From positions 1 to 49,281 of the forward strand of contig CAYQAS010000017.1 in the NCBI GenBank assembly GCA_964415525.1: a DNA stretch of 49,281 nucleotides, in the 5' to 3' direction. The notes under the pieces were generated by a model. That model was not told the origin of the DNA. It worked only from the letters and a program-made list of their open reading frames with translations, and ran no database searches. A program made the position numbers and the translations under genes. Source of the stretch: CAZPUI01 sp964415525. Lineage in GTDB: Bacteria > Acidobacteriota > Holophagae > Holophagales > Holophagaceae. Positions 8,848 through 17,224 of the stretch are shown in pieces (the stretch's first letter is position 1; each line of letters begins with the position of its first letter).

Positions 8848-11007
8848 ATGACCACTCGCCTCGTGCTCTCCCTGGTCTGCGGTCTCGTCGCGGGCGCCCA
8901 GGAGGGGACCACTTTTCGCGAACTCGGCCGACTTCCCGATACCCGGCAGGTGCGTGTCCAGCGCCTGCAAGAAGGCGTTCCGGTCTGGGGGAGCACGCTC
9001 CTCGTGCCCCTTGCGCCCGATGGCCGCCCCCAGCTGCCAGACCTCGCCCCCCTGCCGGTGGCGGAGGGTCCCCGGATGGATGCCGAGGCCGCCATCACGC
9101 GGGTCCTGGCGGATCTCGCCCTGCCCTTCCAGGCGCTGAGCCTGACGCCGCCGACGGCGGAGAGCATCCTCTTCCCTAGCACTGCCACCGGAGGGATCGT
9201 CCATGTCCCGGGCCCTGTCCCCGACACCTTTCGCATGGACTTGCGCCGGAGCGTGATCGAGGAGCCCCCGGCGGAGGCCTATGTCCCTGCCTTTCTCGTG
9301 CGCACACGGCACTGGGATCCGATCGAAGGGTTCATCACCCGAGACACCGTGGTGGAGGCTCGCACAGGGCGAATCCTCCGCAAGGATCCAGGTTTGCGCT
9401 TCGCGGCCGAGAAGGCGCCCGGCCGCGGCCTCTTCGCGGGAAGCGTGCAACTGGATGCCTTCCGACTCGCAGATACCCGTTTCGAACTGCGGGACACCAC
9501 CCGTCCCACCGCGGCCCATCCGCTCCAGGACAAGGTGCTGGGGGCCGGCCAGGTCCCAGCGAACCTGATCTTCACGCGGATCAAGGAAGGCAACGAACAG
9601 CGGTTCCTGCTCTTCCGGACCACAGGGAGCTTCGGCGACGGTGAACCCTTCAATTACCTGGGCCCCATCACCGCCGAGCGGCTGACGGGCATCAACGGCC
9701 AGACCGCCGCGGTGGATGTGGCCTACGGGGTGCAGGTGACCTGGGATCTCCTCAAGAACGTCCTGCAGCGGAACGGCCCCGAAGGGCGGGGTGGGGCGGT
9801 GGCCGCCGCGGTGCACGCGAACGTCCAGGCCTTCTCGCCCTACGCCAACGCCTTCTGGGATCCTACCGAACGCACGGTGAATTTCGGGGATGGCGGTAGT
9901 GGCTACCTGCCCTTCACGAGTCTGGATGTGGTGGCGCACGAGCTCGGCCATGCCCTCATGACCTACACCGCGGATCTCATCTATTCCGGCGAGTCCGGGG
10001 GGCTGGATGAGGCCACCAGCGACATGATGGCGATGTCGGCCCTCTCCTACGCCGCGCAGGGCGCCAACGGCAGTTCCCTGCAGCTCCCCACCGGCTTTCC
10101 ATGGACCCTGGGGGACCGCCTCAGCCCCGCCGGAATCCCCCTCCGCTCCCTGAAACGCCCGAGCCGCCACGGCAACTTCGACGGCTGGTTCGACGGGATG
10201 GACCTGTTCGGCGTCTACCAGGCCAGCGGCCCCGCGGCACGCTTCTTCTATTACCTGAGTGCGGGCTGCAACGCCGCGGATGCCGAGGCCGCCAGCGCAT
10301 ACCTCCCCGCCGGTCTGCAGGGCATCGGCATCCAGAAGGCCATCCAGATCTGGGTGCGGGCCCTGGAAGCACATCTCCAGGACAAAGCCACCGGCTACGC
10401 CGGAGTGCGCATCGCCACAGAGGCCGCCGCGAGCCAGCTGTTCGGCGCGACCTCGTCCGAACGGTCCGCAGTGGAGAACGCCTGGGCCGCCGTGAATGTG
10501 GGCCCCCCCCACGGCCAGATCGCTTCCCAGCGCCTGCACATCGCCCCCGGCCCCTGGCCCCGTGGCCTCGGAGCGGGCATCGCCAATTCCAGCAGCCGCG
10601 ATCTCTACGTGAACATCAGCGGAACCGCCCGGCTGCCCCAGGTGGTGTTGGAGGGCTTTCCCGCCGGGACAGGGGTGACCTGGACGAGTGGCTACGCCGC
10701 CGTGGATGCCGCGGCGAACACCATCCGCCCCTCCCTGTTCCTCATGGTGGGGTGGAATACCAGCTTCGAGGCGAAGATCCCCAATACCCCCTACCGGGCG
10801 GTGGCAATGCTCAACCCGGTGGTGCTGGATATGGATGGGGACGGAGAGTGCGACGCCTCCGACGCCGCGATCCTGGCCATCTACGGCCACACCGGCAAGC
10901 TGCCTTCGGAGGTCTTCGACCCGGCCTCCCTGCAAGCCTACTTCCCGCCGGATCCGGCCATCTACCGCTGGAATCGCGCCTTCTCCGCTCAGATGGAGGT
11001 GCGCTGA
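8848..11007 (+). CDS. Secreted M4 (thermolysin-type) metallopeptidase with dockerin-like C-terminal motif
   Basis: Predicted extracellular zinc protease of 719 residues. Order of parts: short signal peptide (MTTRLVLSLVCGLVAGAQ); propeptide of FTP/PepSY type to about residue 200; M4 catalytic domain with the zinc motif H364-E-L-G-H368 and third ligand E388 in GGLDEATSD, exactly 20 residues after the second His as in thermolysin; a C-terminal beta-rich domain; and one calcium-loop motif at about 661-683 (DMDGDGECDASDAAILAIYG) that resembles a single dockerin type I repeat. ATG 8848 has a GGAG site and begins the signal peptide; the upstream in-frame ATG does not. The stop overlaps the lipoprotein gene start (TGATG), so the two are probably co-translated. 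Confidence 0.9.
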   Translation: MTTRLVLSLVCGLVAGAQEGTTFRELGRLPDTRQVRVQRLQEGVPVWGSTLLVPLAPDGRPQLPDLAPLPVAEGPRMDAEAAITRVLADLALPFQALSLTPPTAESILFPSTATGGIVHVPGPVPDTFRMDLRRSVIEEPPAEAYVPAFLVRTRHWDPIEGFITRDTVVEARTGRILRKDPGLRFAAEKAPGRGLFAGSVQLDAFRLADTRFELRDTTRPTAAHPLQDKVLGAGQVPANLIFTRIKEGNEQRFLLFRTTGSFGDGEPFNYLGPITAERLTGINGQTAAVDVAYGVQVTWDLLKNVLQRNGPEGRGGAVAAAVHANVQAFSPYANAFWDPTERTVNFGDGGSGYLPFTSLDVVAHELGHALMTYTADLIYSGESGGLDEATSDMMAMSALSYAAQGANGSSLQLPTGFPWTLGDRLSPAGIPLRSLKRPSRHGNFDGWFDGMDLFGVYQASGPAARFFYYLSAGCNAADAEAASAYLPAGLQGIGIQKAIQIWVRALEAHLQDKATGYAGVRIATEAAASQLFGATSSERSAVENAWAAVNVGPPHGQIASQRLHIAPGPWPRGLGAGIANSSSRDLYVNISGTARLPQVVLEGFPAGTGVTWTSGYAAVDAAANTIRPSLFLMVGWNTSFEAKIPNTPYRAVAMLNPVVLDMDGDGECDASDAAILAIYGHTGKLPSEVFDPASLQAYFPPDPAIYRWNRAFSAQMEVR

Positions 11008-11585
11008 TGCGCCTGCTGCTCCTGCTTCCCCTCCTCCTGCTCCTCACCTCCTGCGGCGGGGGGCGCATCGGCACGGACGCACCGGTGAATCTCAGCTATG
11101 CCGATCCCGACTCCGGCGCCTGGCGGCTGGTGAAGGATCCCTCCAGCTCCGGGGATCGGCTCGTGCTGGCCCTCGTCGGCCCGTCGGGTCTCAAGACCCG
11201 GGGCGCGGCGATCACCCTGCTGGCGGACGAGCGCCTCGTGCGCTTCCTGACCTTCGAGGACGGCGCCTACGTTCAGTCCACCGGGGTCTATGCCACGACC
11301 AACACCGGCCGCCCCCAGGAATCCAAGATCCTCCAGCTGATCGTGGGCGGCGCCTCCGGGGGCAAGTTCACCGCGGGTGTCTTCCAGAAGGATCCCCTCG
11401 AACCCGCCCAGGAAAGCGGTCAACCGCTTCTGCGCATCGTCCTCGCCGCCCAGCCCGGGCTCTCCTCCGGCACTGCCCTTCCCCTCCTCCTGCGCAAGGC
11501 CACCTACCTGCCGGACGACCTCGCCGCCGCGAACCACAAGCCCGTGCCGATGGTCATCGCCCTGGGCAAGCTTGCGGTGTCCTGA
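11007..11585 (+). CDS. Lipoprotein, possible cohesin-like fold, paired with the M4 peptidase
   Basis: A 192-residue lipoprotein of unproven function. The leader MRLLLLLPLLLLLTSC ends in a lipobox with C16. The mature part is predicted all-beta. It has features reminiscent of cohesin domains: a GDRLVLALVG strand opening, GAAITLLADERLVRFLTFEDG resembling the cohesin strand around the first D/L-rich turn, and a late segment of the form QPLLRIVLAAQPGLSSGTAL. That is a pattern impression, not a computed match. Its start shares one base with the peptidase stop. The pairing suggests it anchors, receives or inhibits the protease at the outer membrane. Confidence 0.75.
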   Translation: MRLLLLLPLLLLLTSCGGGRIGTDAPVNLSYADPDSGAWRLVKDPSSSGDRLVLALVGPSGLKTRGAAITLLADERLVRFLTFEDGAYVQSTGVYATTNTGRPQESKILQLIVGGASGGKFTAGVFQKDPLEPAQESGQPLLRIVLAAQPGLSSGTALPLLLRKATYLPDDLAAANHKPVPMVIALGKLAVS

Positions 11586-11619
11586 GGCCTATCCTTGGGG
11601 CGAGAGAGGGGGAGACGCC

Positions 11620-11799
11620 ATGCGCCTGGAACTCAACCCCATCGAAGCCGGTCTCGTGGAGCTGCTGCTGACCAAGGAGCTCGAGGACACCCGCGTCGAA
11701 GTGCACCACGCAAGGAACATGGAGTACAAGCAGGAGCTCCAGGGTCGCCAGCACCTTGTGCACGACCTCCTGCATCGCCTCCAGGAGACGGAGCGGTAG
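11620..11799 (+). CDS. Small conserved-looking hypothetical protein (59 aa)
   Basis: Short acidic/basic helical protein beginning MRLELNPIEAGLVELLLTKE and containing a His- and Gln-rich helical second half. The ribosome site GGGGGAG lies about 6 bases before the ATG. It is 34 bases downstream of the lipoprotein gene on the same strand and may share its transcript. Composition matches the surrounding genes. No function can be assigned. Confidence 0.6.
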   Translation: MRLELNPIEAGLVELLLTKELEDTRVEVHHARNMEYKQELQGRQHLVHDLLHRLQETER

Positions 11800-11964
11800 C
11801 CCGCCCGCCGACGCTTCATTTCGAGTTGTCCGCATTCGTTCAGAATCGCCATCCGGGCGTTGGAAACCACCCAGCCCGGGAATCGGCCCTCTTGTCCGAT
11901 TTCCGGGCTGTCGCTTCACACCACCATGCTGCCGCGCATCCGAACCTTTGAACGCACCCTCGCT

Positions 11965-12429
11965 TCAGCCCTTGAGATGGCAGGCCTGGCAATGGGGGCG
12001 CTGGGGGTGCGGATTCTTCCGCATTCCCGGTCGGCGTTCATCCCCATGGCAGGCTAGGCAGGACTCCCGCATGTGCACCGCGTGGGGGATGGAAGGCGGT
12101 GCTCCGGGAGTGGCGCGACCGCCCCGCATGCCCACGGGCAGTTTCGCGAGCCCCTCGGCATCCCAGCGGGCATTGGCCTTCCAGGCCGGAGCCTTGGTCT
12201 GGGGCACATGGCAGGCCTGGCAGTATCCCTGAACCCGGTGCGGGATGCCCGGGGTCCCGCCCTTGCGCGTCGGGCCATGGCAGTCGGCGCAGGCGGCATC
12301 CGGATCCAGCTTGTGAGGAATGATGGGCGGAGTCGCAGCGGTCATGCGGGATGGCGGTTTCGGATTCGGCGCCGTGGGCCCCGCCGCGGGCAGGGCCAGA
12401 GCGAAAAGGGCCAGGGCGAGGGTTCGCAT
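11965..12429 (-). CDS. napB: Tetrahaem c-type cytochrome, internally duplicated NapB-like subunit
   Basis: Likely periplasmic electron-transfer partner of the NapA encoded immediately upstream. The 154-residue protein has a signal peptide (MRTLALALFALALPAAG) and four CXXCH haem sites at residues 47-51, 70-74, 124-128 and 147-151. Ordinary NapB binds two haems. Here two NapB-like units repeat with a 77-residue period: PPIIPHK at 34 and PPSIPHA at 111, each followed 13 residues later by the first Cys and 36 residues later by the second. The CQACHVPQ sequence at 70-77 is typical of NapB. The ATG shares one base with the napA stop (TGATG). The gene name is by context; a different family of small multihaem cytochromes is possible. 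Confidence 0.85.
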   Translation of the reverse strand: MRTLALALFALALPAAGPTAPNPKPPSRMTAATPPIIPHKLDPDAACADCHGPTRKGGTPGIPHRVQGYCQACHVPQTKAPAWKANARWDAEGLAKLPVGMRGGRATPGAPPSIPHAVHMRESCLACHGDERRPGMRKNPHPQRPHCQACHLKG

Positions 12430-14750
12430 CAGGCCTTCTCCAGCTTCACGGCGCACTTCTTGTAGTCGGGCTCGGCGCTGATGGGACAGTAGGTGTCCAG
12501 GGTCAGCAGGTTGGGCAGCAGGGACTCGTCGAAGAAGGGAATGAAGACCTGCCCCTTCTGCACCTTGCAGCGGCCATTCACCTGGGCGGGCAGGGTCAGG
12601 GTGCCGCGTCGGCTCGTGACCTTCACCGAATCGCCGTCCTTCACACCAAGTTTCGCGGCGTCCTCGGGATGCACCTCCACGTAGCCTTTGGACACCGCCC
12701 GGTTCAGCTGGGGCACGCGGCGGGTCATGGTGCCAGTGTGCCAATGTTCGAGCTGGCGCCCTGTACTGAGCCACATCGGATAGGCGGCATCCACGGACTC
12801 CGCGGGCGGTTCATAGGGCCGCAGCCAGATGACGGCCCGTCCGCCATCCGCCTTGTTCTTGTAGAACCTGATGCCCTCGCCGGGCTTCACATAGGGATCC
12901 TCGCCCTCCACGTAGCGGCGGCGGGTCTCCTTGCCGTTCACCACGGGCCAGCGCAGGCCACGCGCCTGCTTCAGATCTGCGTAGGCCGCCACATCCTTGC
13001 CGGTGCCCAGGGTGAACTGCCGGTATTCCTCGTAGAGCGCCTCCACGTAGCCCTCCCGCTTTTCGGGAAAGAGGTTCCCATAGCCCATGCGCCGCGCCAC
13101 CTCAATGATCTGCCAGTCGTCCGGCAGGCAGCCCTTGGGAGGCTGCACGAGCCGGTTCCACTGCTGGGTGCGCCGGTCGCTGTTGCCGAAGAGGGCCTCC
13201 CGTTCGATCCACATGGCGGAAGGCAGCACCACGTCCGCGAACTGCGTCGTCTCCGTGGGATAGACGTCCGAGACGACGAGGAAGCGGCCGTCGCCCTTCT
13301 TCGCCGCGGCGCGGTAGCGGTTGAGGTTGGGCAGGGACACGAAGGGGTTGGTCACCTGCACCCACATCGCCTGGATATCACCTCGGTCGAAGGCGCGGAA
13401 CATCTCGACGGTGTGGAGTCCCGGCTTGGGATTCAGCTTCTCGACGGGCACCTTCCAGATTTTTGCGGCGATGGCCCGGTGATCGGGGTTCACCACCACC
13501 ATGTCCGCCGGCAGCCGATGCGCGAGCGTCCCCACCTCCCGCACGGTGCCGCAGGCGCTGGGCTGGCCGGTCAGGGAGTACGCCGTGCTGCCGGGCTTGC
13601 AGAGCTTTCCGGTCAGCAGGTGCAGGTTGTAGATGAGGTTGTTCATCCAGGTGCCGCGGCTGTGCTGGTTCACACCCATGCACCACACGGACATCACCTT
13701 GAGCTTGGGATCGCCAAAGACGGCTGCAAGGGAGGTGATCGCCTCCACGGTCAGGCCCGTGAGGGCCGCCACCTTGTCCGGCGTGTAGCCCTCCAGGAAG
13801 GCCACGTATTCATCCCAGGAGGCCTTCTTGGCCTCATCCGCGAACTTGAACTTGTCCTCCAGGCCGTATCCGATCTGCTCTTTGCCACGCTTGAAGACCA
13901 CGTGCTGCTCGATGAAGGCCCTGTCCACGAGCCCCTGCTTCACCAGCAGGTGCGCGATGCCGTTGGCCAACGCCAGATCGGTGTGGGGCTGGAAGAGGTG
14001 CACGGCGTCGGCGAATTCACTGGTCGGCGTGCGCCGGGTGGCGAGATCGATGATCTTCTTGCCGGACTTCGCCTTGGCCTCCAGCACCCGGTTGAAGAGC
14101 ACCGGGTGGGCCTCCGCCATGTTGTTGCCCCAGCACACCAGCACATCGCAGAGATCCAGGTCCTCGAAGCAGCCCATGGGCTCGTCGCTGCCGAAGGTGG
14201 TCATGAAACCGGTCACGGCGCTGGCCATGCAGAGCCGGGCATTGGCCTCCACGTGATTGCTGCCCATCCCGGCGCGGAACCACTTGCTGGCAGCGTAGCC
14301 GTCCGTGACGGTCCACTGGCCGCTGCCGTACATCGCCACCGCCTCGGGCCCCTTCTTATCCAGGGTCTCCTTGAAGCGCTTCGCCACCAGGTCCAAGGCC
14401 TCGTCCCAGGTGGCGGCCACCAGCTTGCCACCCTTGCGGATCAAGGGCGTCGTGAGCCGGTCCCGGCCATGGAGGATGCCCGGCAGGCTGTAGCCCTTGC
14501 AGCAGAGGAGTCCGAGGCTGCCTTCGTGGGCCTCATCGCCCTTCACCGCCGCCACCTTGCCCGCCTTCGAACCCACCATCACCCCGCAGCCCACGCCGCA
14601 GAAACGACAGACCGCCTTGTCCCAAACCAGATCCGTCGGAGCCTTGGGCGCCGACTCCCGGGCCACCATGGGCGTGGCCCCCAGGGTCGTCAGGGCCGCC
14701 AGCCCCGCGCCCTCTTTCAGGAATGCCCGTCGGGAGGTGCCTTGTGCCAT
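12429..14750 (-). CDS. napA: Periplasmic nitrate reductase, molybdenum catalytic subunit
   Basis: Reduces nitrate to nitrite in the periplasm using Mo-bis-MGD and one 4Fe-4S cluster. The 773-residue protein begins with a twin-arginine signal (TSRRAFLKEGAGLAAL). Cluster ligands are C48, C51, C55 and C83 (CRFCGVGC then LLCCKGY). C174 in ARLCMASAVTGF is the expected Mo ligand, followed by DEPMGC and WGNNMAEAHP, which mark NapA rather than assimilatory NasA or formate dehydrogenase. ATG 14750 was preferred because a GGAGG site lies 5 bases upstream and the Tat motif then sits at residues 5-12. The operon is only napA-napB: no napC, napD, napF or napGH is seen nearby. Confidence 0.93.
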   Translation of the reverse strand: MAQGTSRRAFLKEGAGLAALTTLGATPMVARESAPKAPTDLVWDKAVCRFCGVGCGVMVGSKAGKVAAVKGDEAHEGSLGLLCCKGYSLPGILHGRDRLTTPLIRKGGKLVAATWDEALDLVAKRFKETLDKKGPEAVAMYGSGQWTVTDGYAASKWFRAGMGSNHVEANARLCMASAVTGFMTTFGSDEPMGCFEDLDLCDVLVCWGNNMAEAHPVLFNRVLEAKAKSGKKIIDLATRRTPTSEFADAVHLFQPHTDLALANGIAHLLVKQGLVDRAFIEQHVVFKRGKEQIGYGLEDKFKFADEAKKASWDEYVAFLEGYTPDKVAALTGLTVEAITSLAAVFGDPKLKVMSVWCMGVNQHSRGTWMNNLIYNLHLLTGKLCKPGSTAYSLTGQPSACGTVREVGTLAHRLPADMVVVNPDHRAIAAKIWKVPVEKLNPKPGLHTVEMFRAFDRGDIQAMWVQVTNPFVSLPNLNRYRAAAKKGDGRFLVVSDVYPTETTQFADVVLPSAMWIEREALFGNSDRRTQQWNRLVQPPKGCLPDDWQIIEVARRMGYGNLFPEKREGYVEALYEEYRQFTLGTGKDVAAYADLKQARGLRWPVVNGKETRRRYVEGEDPYVKPGEGIRFYKNKADGGRAVIWLRPYEPPAESVDAAYPMWLSTGRQLEHWHTGTMTRRVPQLNRAVSKGYVEVHPEDAAKLGVKDGDSVKVTSRRGTLTLPAQVNGRCKVQKGQVFIPFFDESLLPNLLTLDTYCPISAEPDYKKCAVKLEKA

Positions 14751-14940
14751 ACCGCCTCCATTCAAGACCTCAGGGTCCGAATTCGTCCCCCACCATGCCA
14801 CCGGTCCGTGGGTATCTCAAGGGCATACCTCTGATATGTGAGACATGGCGAGACCAACAACAAGACCAACATGCAACACAGAGACACGTAGACCACAGAG
14901 GCAGCGCATGCGCTGGAGCCTCCTGCCCGTGGTCCATTTG

Positions 14941-14990
14941 ATCCGTGTCCATCCGTGGGCAAAGCAGTCCGTCCACGGATGAACACGGAT
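14941..14990. repeat. Inverted repeat of ATCCGTG-type intergenic element
   Basis: Left arm 14941-14958 (ATCCGTGTCCATCCGTGG) and right arm 14973-14990 (CCACGGATGAACACGGAT) are complementary at 17 of 18 positions around a 14-base loop. The motif continues for one more unit (TCACACGGAT) to 15000. ATCCGTG/CACGGAT units of this kind are known as dispersed intergenic sequences in several phyla. Whether it is multicopy in this genome cannot be seen from one window. Confidence 0.75.
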
Positions 14991-15100
14991 TCACACGGAT
15001 ATTGACCTTCCTCCGTGGGGGTGTCCTCGTGTTCAGAGGTGTCGTCCTTGGCCCGGTCCTGCCTCGGGATGGGTACCGTTTTTTCCCTGGTGCCGTTTTC

Positions 15101-15118
15101 GGGCCGGACGCCCGGCCC
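15101..15118. other. GC-rich hairpin upstream of mreB
   Basis: Seven-base perfect stem (GGGCCGG 15101-15107 with CCGGCCC 15112-15118) and a four-base loop, 51 bases before the mreB start. No T-run follows, so it may be a leader structure rather than a terminator. Confidence 0.4.
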
Positions 15119-15169
15119 TTAACCCGCGATTCCGGGGGGCGCCTTCCCATGGCATTCTAGGAAGTTGAC

Positions 15170-16225
15170 TTGGAGTTCCGCGTGGCCCATCCGTTTTCTG
15201 CCCAGTTCTGGTCCAACCTCTTCACCTCCGATCTCGCCATCGATCTGGGCACCGCGTCGGTGCTGATCCACACCAAGCAGGCCGGCACCATCGTCATCTA
15301 CGAGCCCTCGATCGTGGCCCTGAATACGGCCACTCACGAGGTCGAGGCGGTGGGCGATGAGGCCAAGCAACTGCTGGGCCGTGCCCCCCAGGGCGTGATG
15401 ACGGTCCGCCCCATGAAGGACGGCATGATCTACGAGGTGGATGCCGCCGAGAAGATGCTGGCCGCCTTCATCAAGAAGGCCCGCCCCAACCGCGGCATCG
15501 CCCGCACCCGCATCGTCGTCAGCGTGCCGCCCCGGGCCCATCAGGTGGCTCGCCGTGCCGTGAAGCAGGTCTGCTACGACGCCAAGGCCGGTGAGGTCTT
15601 TCTCGTCGACCAGACCATGGTGGCCGCCATCGGCGCCGGTCTCGCCATCAACGAGAAGCGCGGCTGCATGATCGTGGATGTGGGCGGCGGCACCACCGAC
15701 GTGGCGGTCATCTCTTACAACGGCAAGGTATTCAGCGATTCGATCCTCATCGCCGGCGACGAGATGGACGAGGCCATCGTCACCTACATCCGCGAGAAGT
15801 ACAACGTACTGATCTCCGAAGCGGCGGCGGAAGAGGTGAAGTGGCAGCTCGGCAGCGCCTGGCCCAGCGAGAAGCCCCGCACCATGCAGGTGAGCGGCCG
15901 GGATCAGTTCGAAGGCCTGCCCAAGACCCTGACCCTGAACGATACCGAGATCCGCGAGGCCCTAGCGGAGCCCATCAGCGCCATCGTGGACCTGGTGCGC
16001 AAGGCCCTCAACGAGACGCCTCCCCAGCTCGCTGCCGACCTCATCGACCGCGGCATCTGCCTGACCGGCGGCGGCTCCAAGATCCAGGGCCTGGACATGC
16101 GCATCAGCAAGGAGACCCACCTGCCCTGCTACCGCGCCGAACACCCCGAGACCGCCGTGGTGCGGGGCACCGCCATGCTCCTGAACGACATCCCGTTCCT
16201 GCGCCGCATCCAGATCATGGACTAA
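15170..16225 (+). CDS. mreB: Rod shape-determining protein MreB
   Basis: Actin-like filament protein that directs lateral wall synthesis. The 351-residue product has the actin-fold phosphate loop (SDLAIDLGTASVLIH near residue 19), the second phosphate motif (MIVDVGGGTTDVAVI), and the adenosine motif (GICLTGGGSKIQGLD). The start appears to be TTG 15170: AGGAAG at 15159-15164 lies 5 bases upstream, and no ATG occurs in frame before the conserved fold. GTG 15182 is an alternative but is too far from that site. It is first in the mreBCD-mrdA-rodA operon, 129 bases before mreC. Confidence 0.96.
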   Translation: MEFRVAHPFSAQFWSNLFTSDLAIDLGTASVLIHTKQAGTIVIYEPSIVALNTATHEVEAVGDEAKQLLGRAPQGVMTVRPMKDGMIYEVDAAEKMLAAFIKKARPNRGIARTRIVVSVPPRAHQVARRAVKQVCYDAKAGEVFLVDQTMVAAIGAGLAINEKRGCMIVDVGGGTTDVAVISYNGKVFSDSILIAGDEMDEAIVTYIREKYNVLISEAAAEEVKWQLGSAWPSEKPRTMQVSGRDQFEGLPKTLTLNDTEIREALAEPISAIVDLVRKALNETPPQLAADLIDRGICLTGGGSKIQGLDMRISKETHLPCYRAEHPETAVVRGTAMLLNDIPFLRRIQIMD

Positions 16226-16282
16226 GAAACACCCTTGAGAGGCATGCGTGGCCGTGGGTATTTGGCAGTTGGAAGCTTCAGC

Positions 16283-16305
16283 AAGCGGCGCGAGAAGCGC
16301 CGCTT
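16283..16305. other. Hairpin in the mreB-mreC gap
   Basis: Perfect 9-bp stem (AAGCGGCGC 16283-16291 and GCGCCGCTT 16297-16305) with a 5-base GAGAA loop, in the 129-base mreB-mreC gap. There is no following T-run. It could be a partial terminator or an mRNA-stability element that keeps MreB more abundant than the downstream proteins. Confidence 0.45.
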
Positions 16306-16354
16306 GTCCTGATCTCCAACCGCTGAGCCCGACGCCCGTGGGCCGGAGGTGCGC

Positions 16355-17224
16355 ATGAAGCGCATCGGTTTCCGCTGGTCCTCGGCTCGCACCCGGGCCT
16401 TCGTCATTGCGGGCATCTTCATCTTCCATCTCGTGTGGATCGTCCTGGGACGCGGGCCATCGGGTCGGCTCCAGGGCGTATTGGACGTGGCTCAGAAGCC
16501 CAGCCTCGCCGTCTCCGGCATGTGGGAGGGCTGGCGCAACCGCCGCTCCCAGAAGGTCTCGGATCTCTGGGCGGCCCAGGCGGAGGTCCTTCAGCTCCGC
16601 CAGCAGGTGCAAGCCCTCCAGACCGAGCGGCAACAGCAGGGACAGTTGCTGGCGGAGGCCGAAGAGGCGAAGCGTTTGCTGGGGCTCAGTCAGGCCCTGC
16701 CCCTGACCTTCCGACCCGCCCGGGTGCTGGCCAACCTGCGCCGCTCCCCCTTCGGCGGCATCATCCTCGACCAGGGGGCCAACGTTGGACTCACCGCCGA
16801 CCAGGGTGTGCTCTGCCCCGAGGGCGTGGTGGGCCGCATCTGGGCCGTGAGTGGCAGCCAGGCGAGCGTCCTGCCCCTGGATGCCTACAACGCCAGCACC
16901 GCGGTGATGCTGGGGCGCAGCCGCGCCACGGGCATCCTCCAGGGTACCGGCCCCAACCGCGCCGAGATCCGCTACATCAACCGTCAGGAAGTCGTGCAAA
17001 TCGGTGAACCGGTCTACACCTCCGGCCTCGACCGTGTCTTTCCCCGTGGCCTGCTCGTGGGCTGGGTGAGCGCCACCAAGGCCCTCGAGGTGGAACTCCA
17101 GGTGGATGTGTCCCTCGCCGCGCCCTTGAACCGCCTGGGTATCGTGGGGGTCTTGCCGCCCGCGCCCCAGCTGGAACTGAAGCCGCCGGCTGAACCACCC
17201 AAAGCGAAGGGAGCCAAGGGATGA
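16355..17224 (+). CDS. mreC: Rod shape-determining protein MreC
   Basis: Bitopic periplasmic scaffold of the elongation complex, 289 residues. One membrane helix lies at about 14-32 (TRAFVIAGIFIFHLVWIVLG). A Gln/Glu/Leu coiled coil follows at about 75-112, then the beta-barrel domain with motifs FGGIILDQGANVGLTADQGV and YTSGLDRVFPRGLLVGWVS. The C-terminus is a short Pro/Lys tail. ATG 16355 is 5 bases after GGAGG; GTG 16349 overlaps that site and is less likely. It overlaps mreD by 4 bases. Confidence 0.93.
   Translation: MKRIGFRWSSARTRAFVIAGIFIFHLVWIVLGRGPSGRLQGVLDVAQKPSLAVSGMWEGWRNRRSQKVSDLWAAQAEVLQLRQQVQALQTERQQQGQLLAEAEEAKRLLGLSQALPLTFRPARVLANLRRSPFGGIILDQGANVGLTADQGVLCPEGVVGRIWAVSGSQASVLPLDAYNASTAVMLGRSRATGILQGTGPNRAEIRYINRQEVVQIGEPVYTSGLDRVFPRGLLVGWVSATKALEVELQVDVSLAAPLNRLGIVGVLPPAPQLELKPPAEPPKAKGAKG

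Larger units (their letters stand above)
14751..15169. other. Intergenic region between napA and mreB with repeat-like hairpins
   Basis: A 419-base stretch with no convincing gene, between divergent napA and mreB. It should hold both promoters. Notable contents are the imperfectly duplicated ATCCGTG-type inverted repeat (14941-14990), a preceding CACAGAGACACG-like segment near 14877-14900, a T-rich tract at 15079-15086, and a 7-bp GC hairpin at 15101-15118. A 126-residue minus-strand frame here reads as low-complexity Arg/Pro/Gly/Thr and was not accepted. Confidence 0.6.

Noticed and set aside
8842..10935. 697-codon minus-strand frame opposite the M4 peptidase
   Set aside because: Antisense to a protein with intact zinc motifs and signal peptide; translation is low-complexity.
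12351..14834. 827-codon plus-strand frame opposite napA
   Set aside because: Antisense to napA; rich in His, Gly, Leu and Arg with no recognisable motif.
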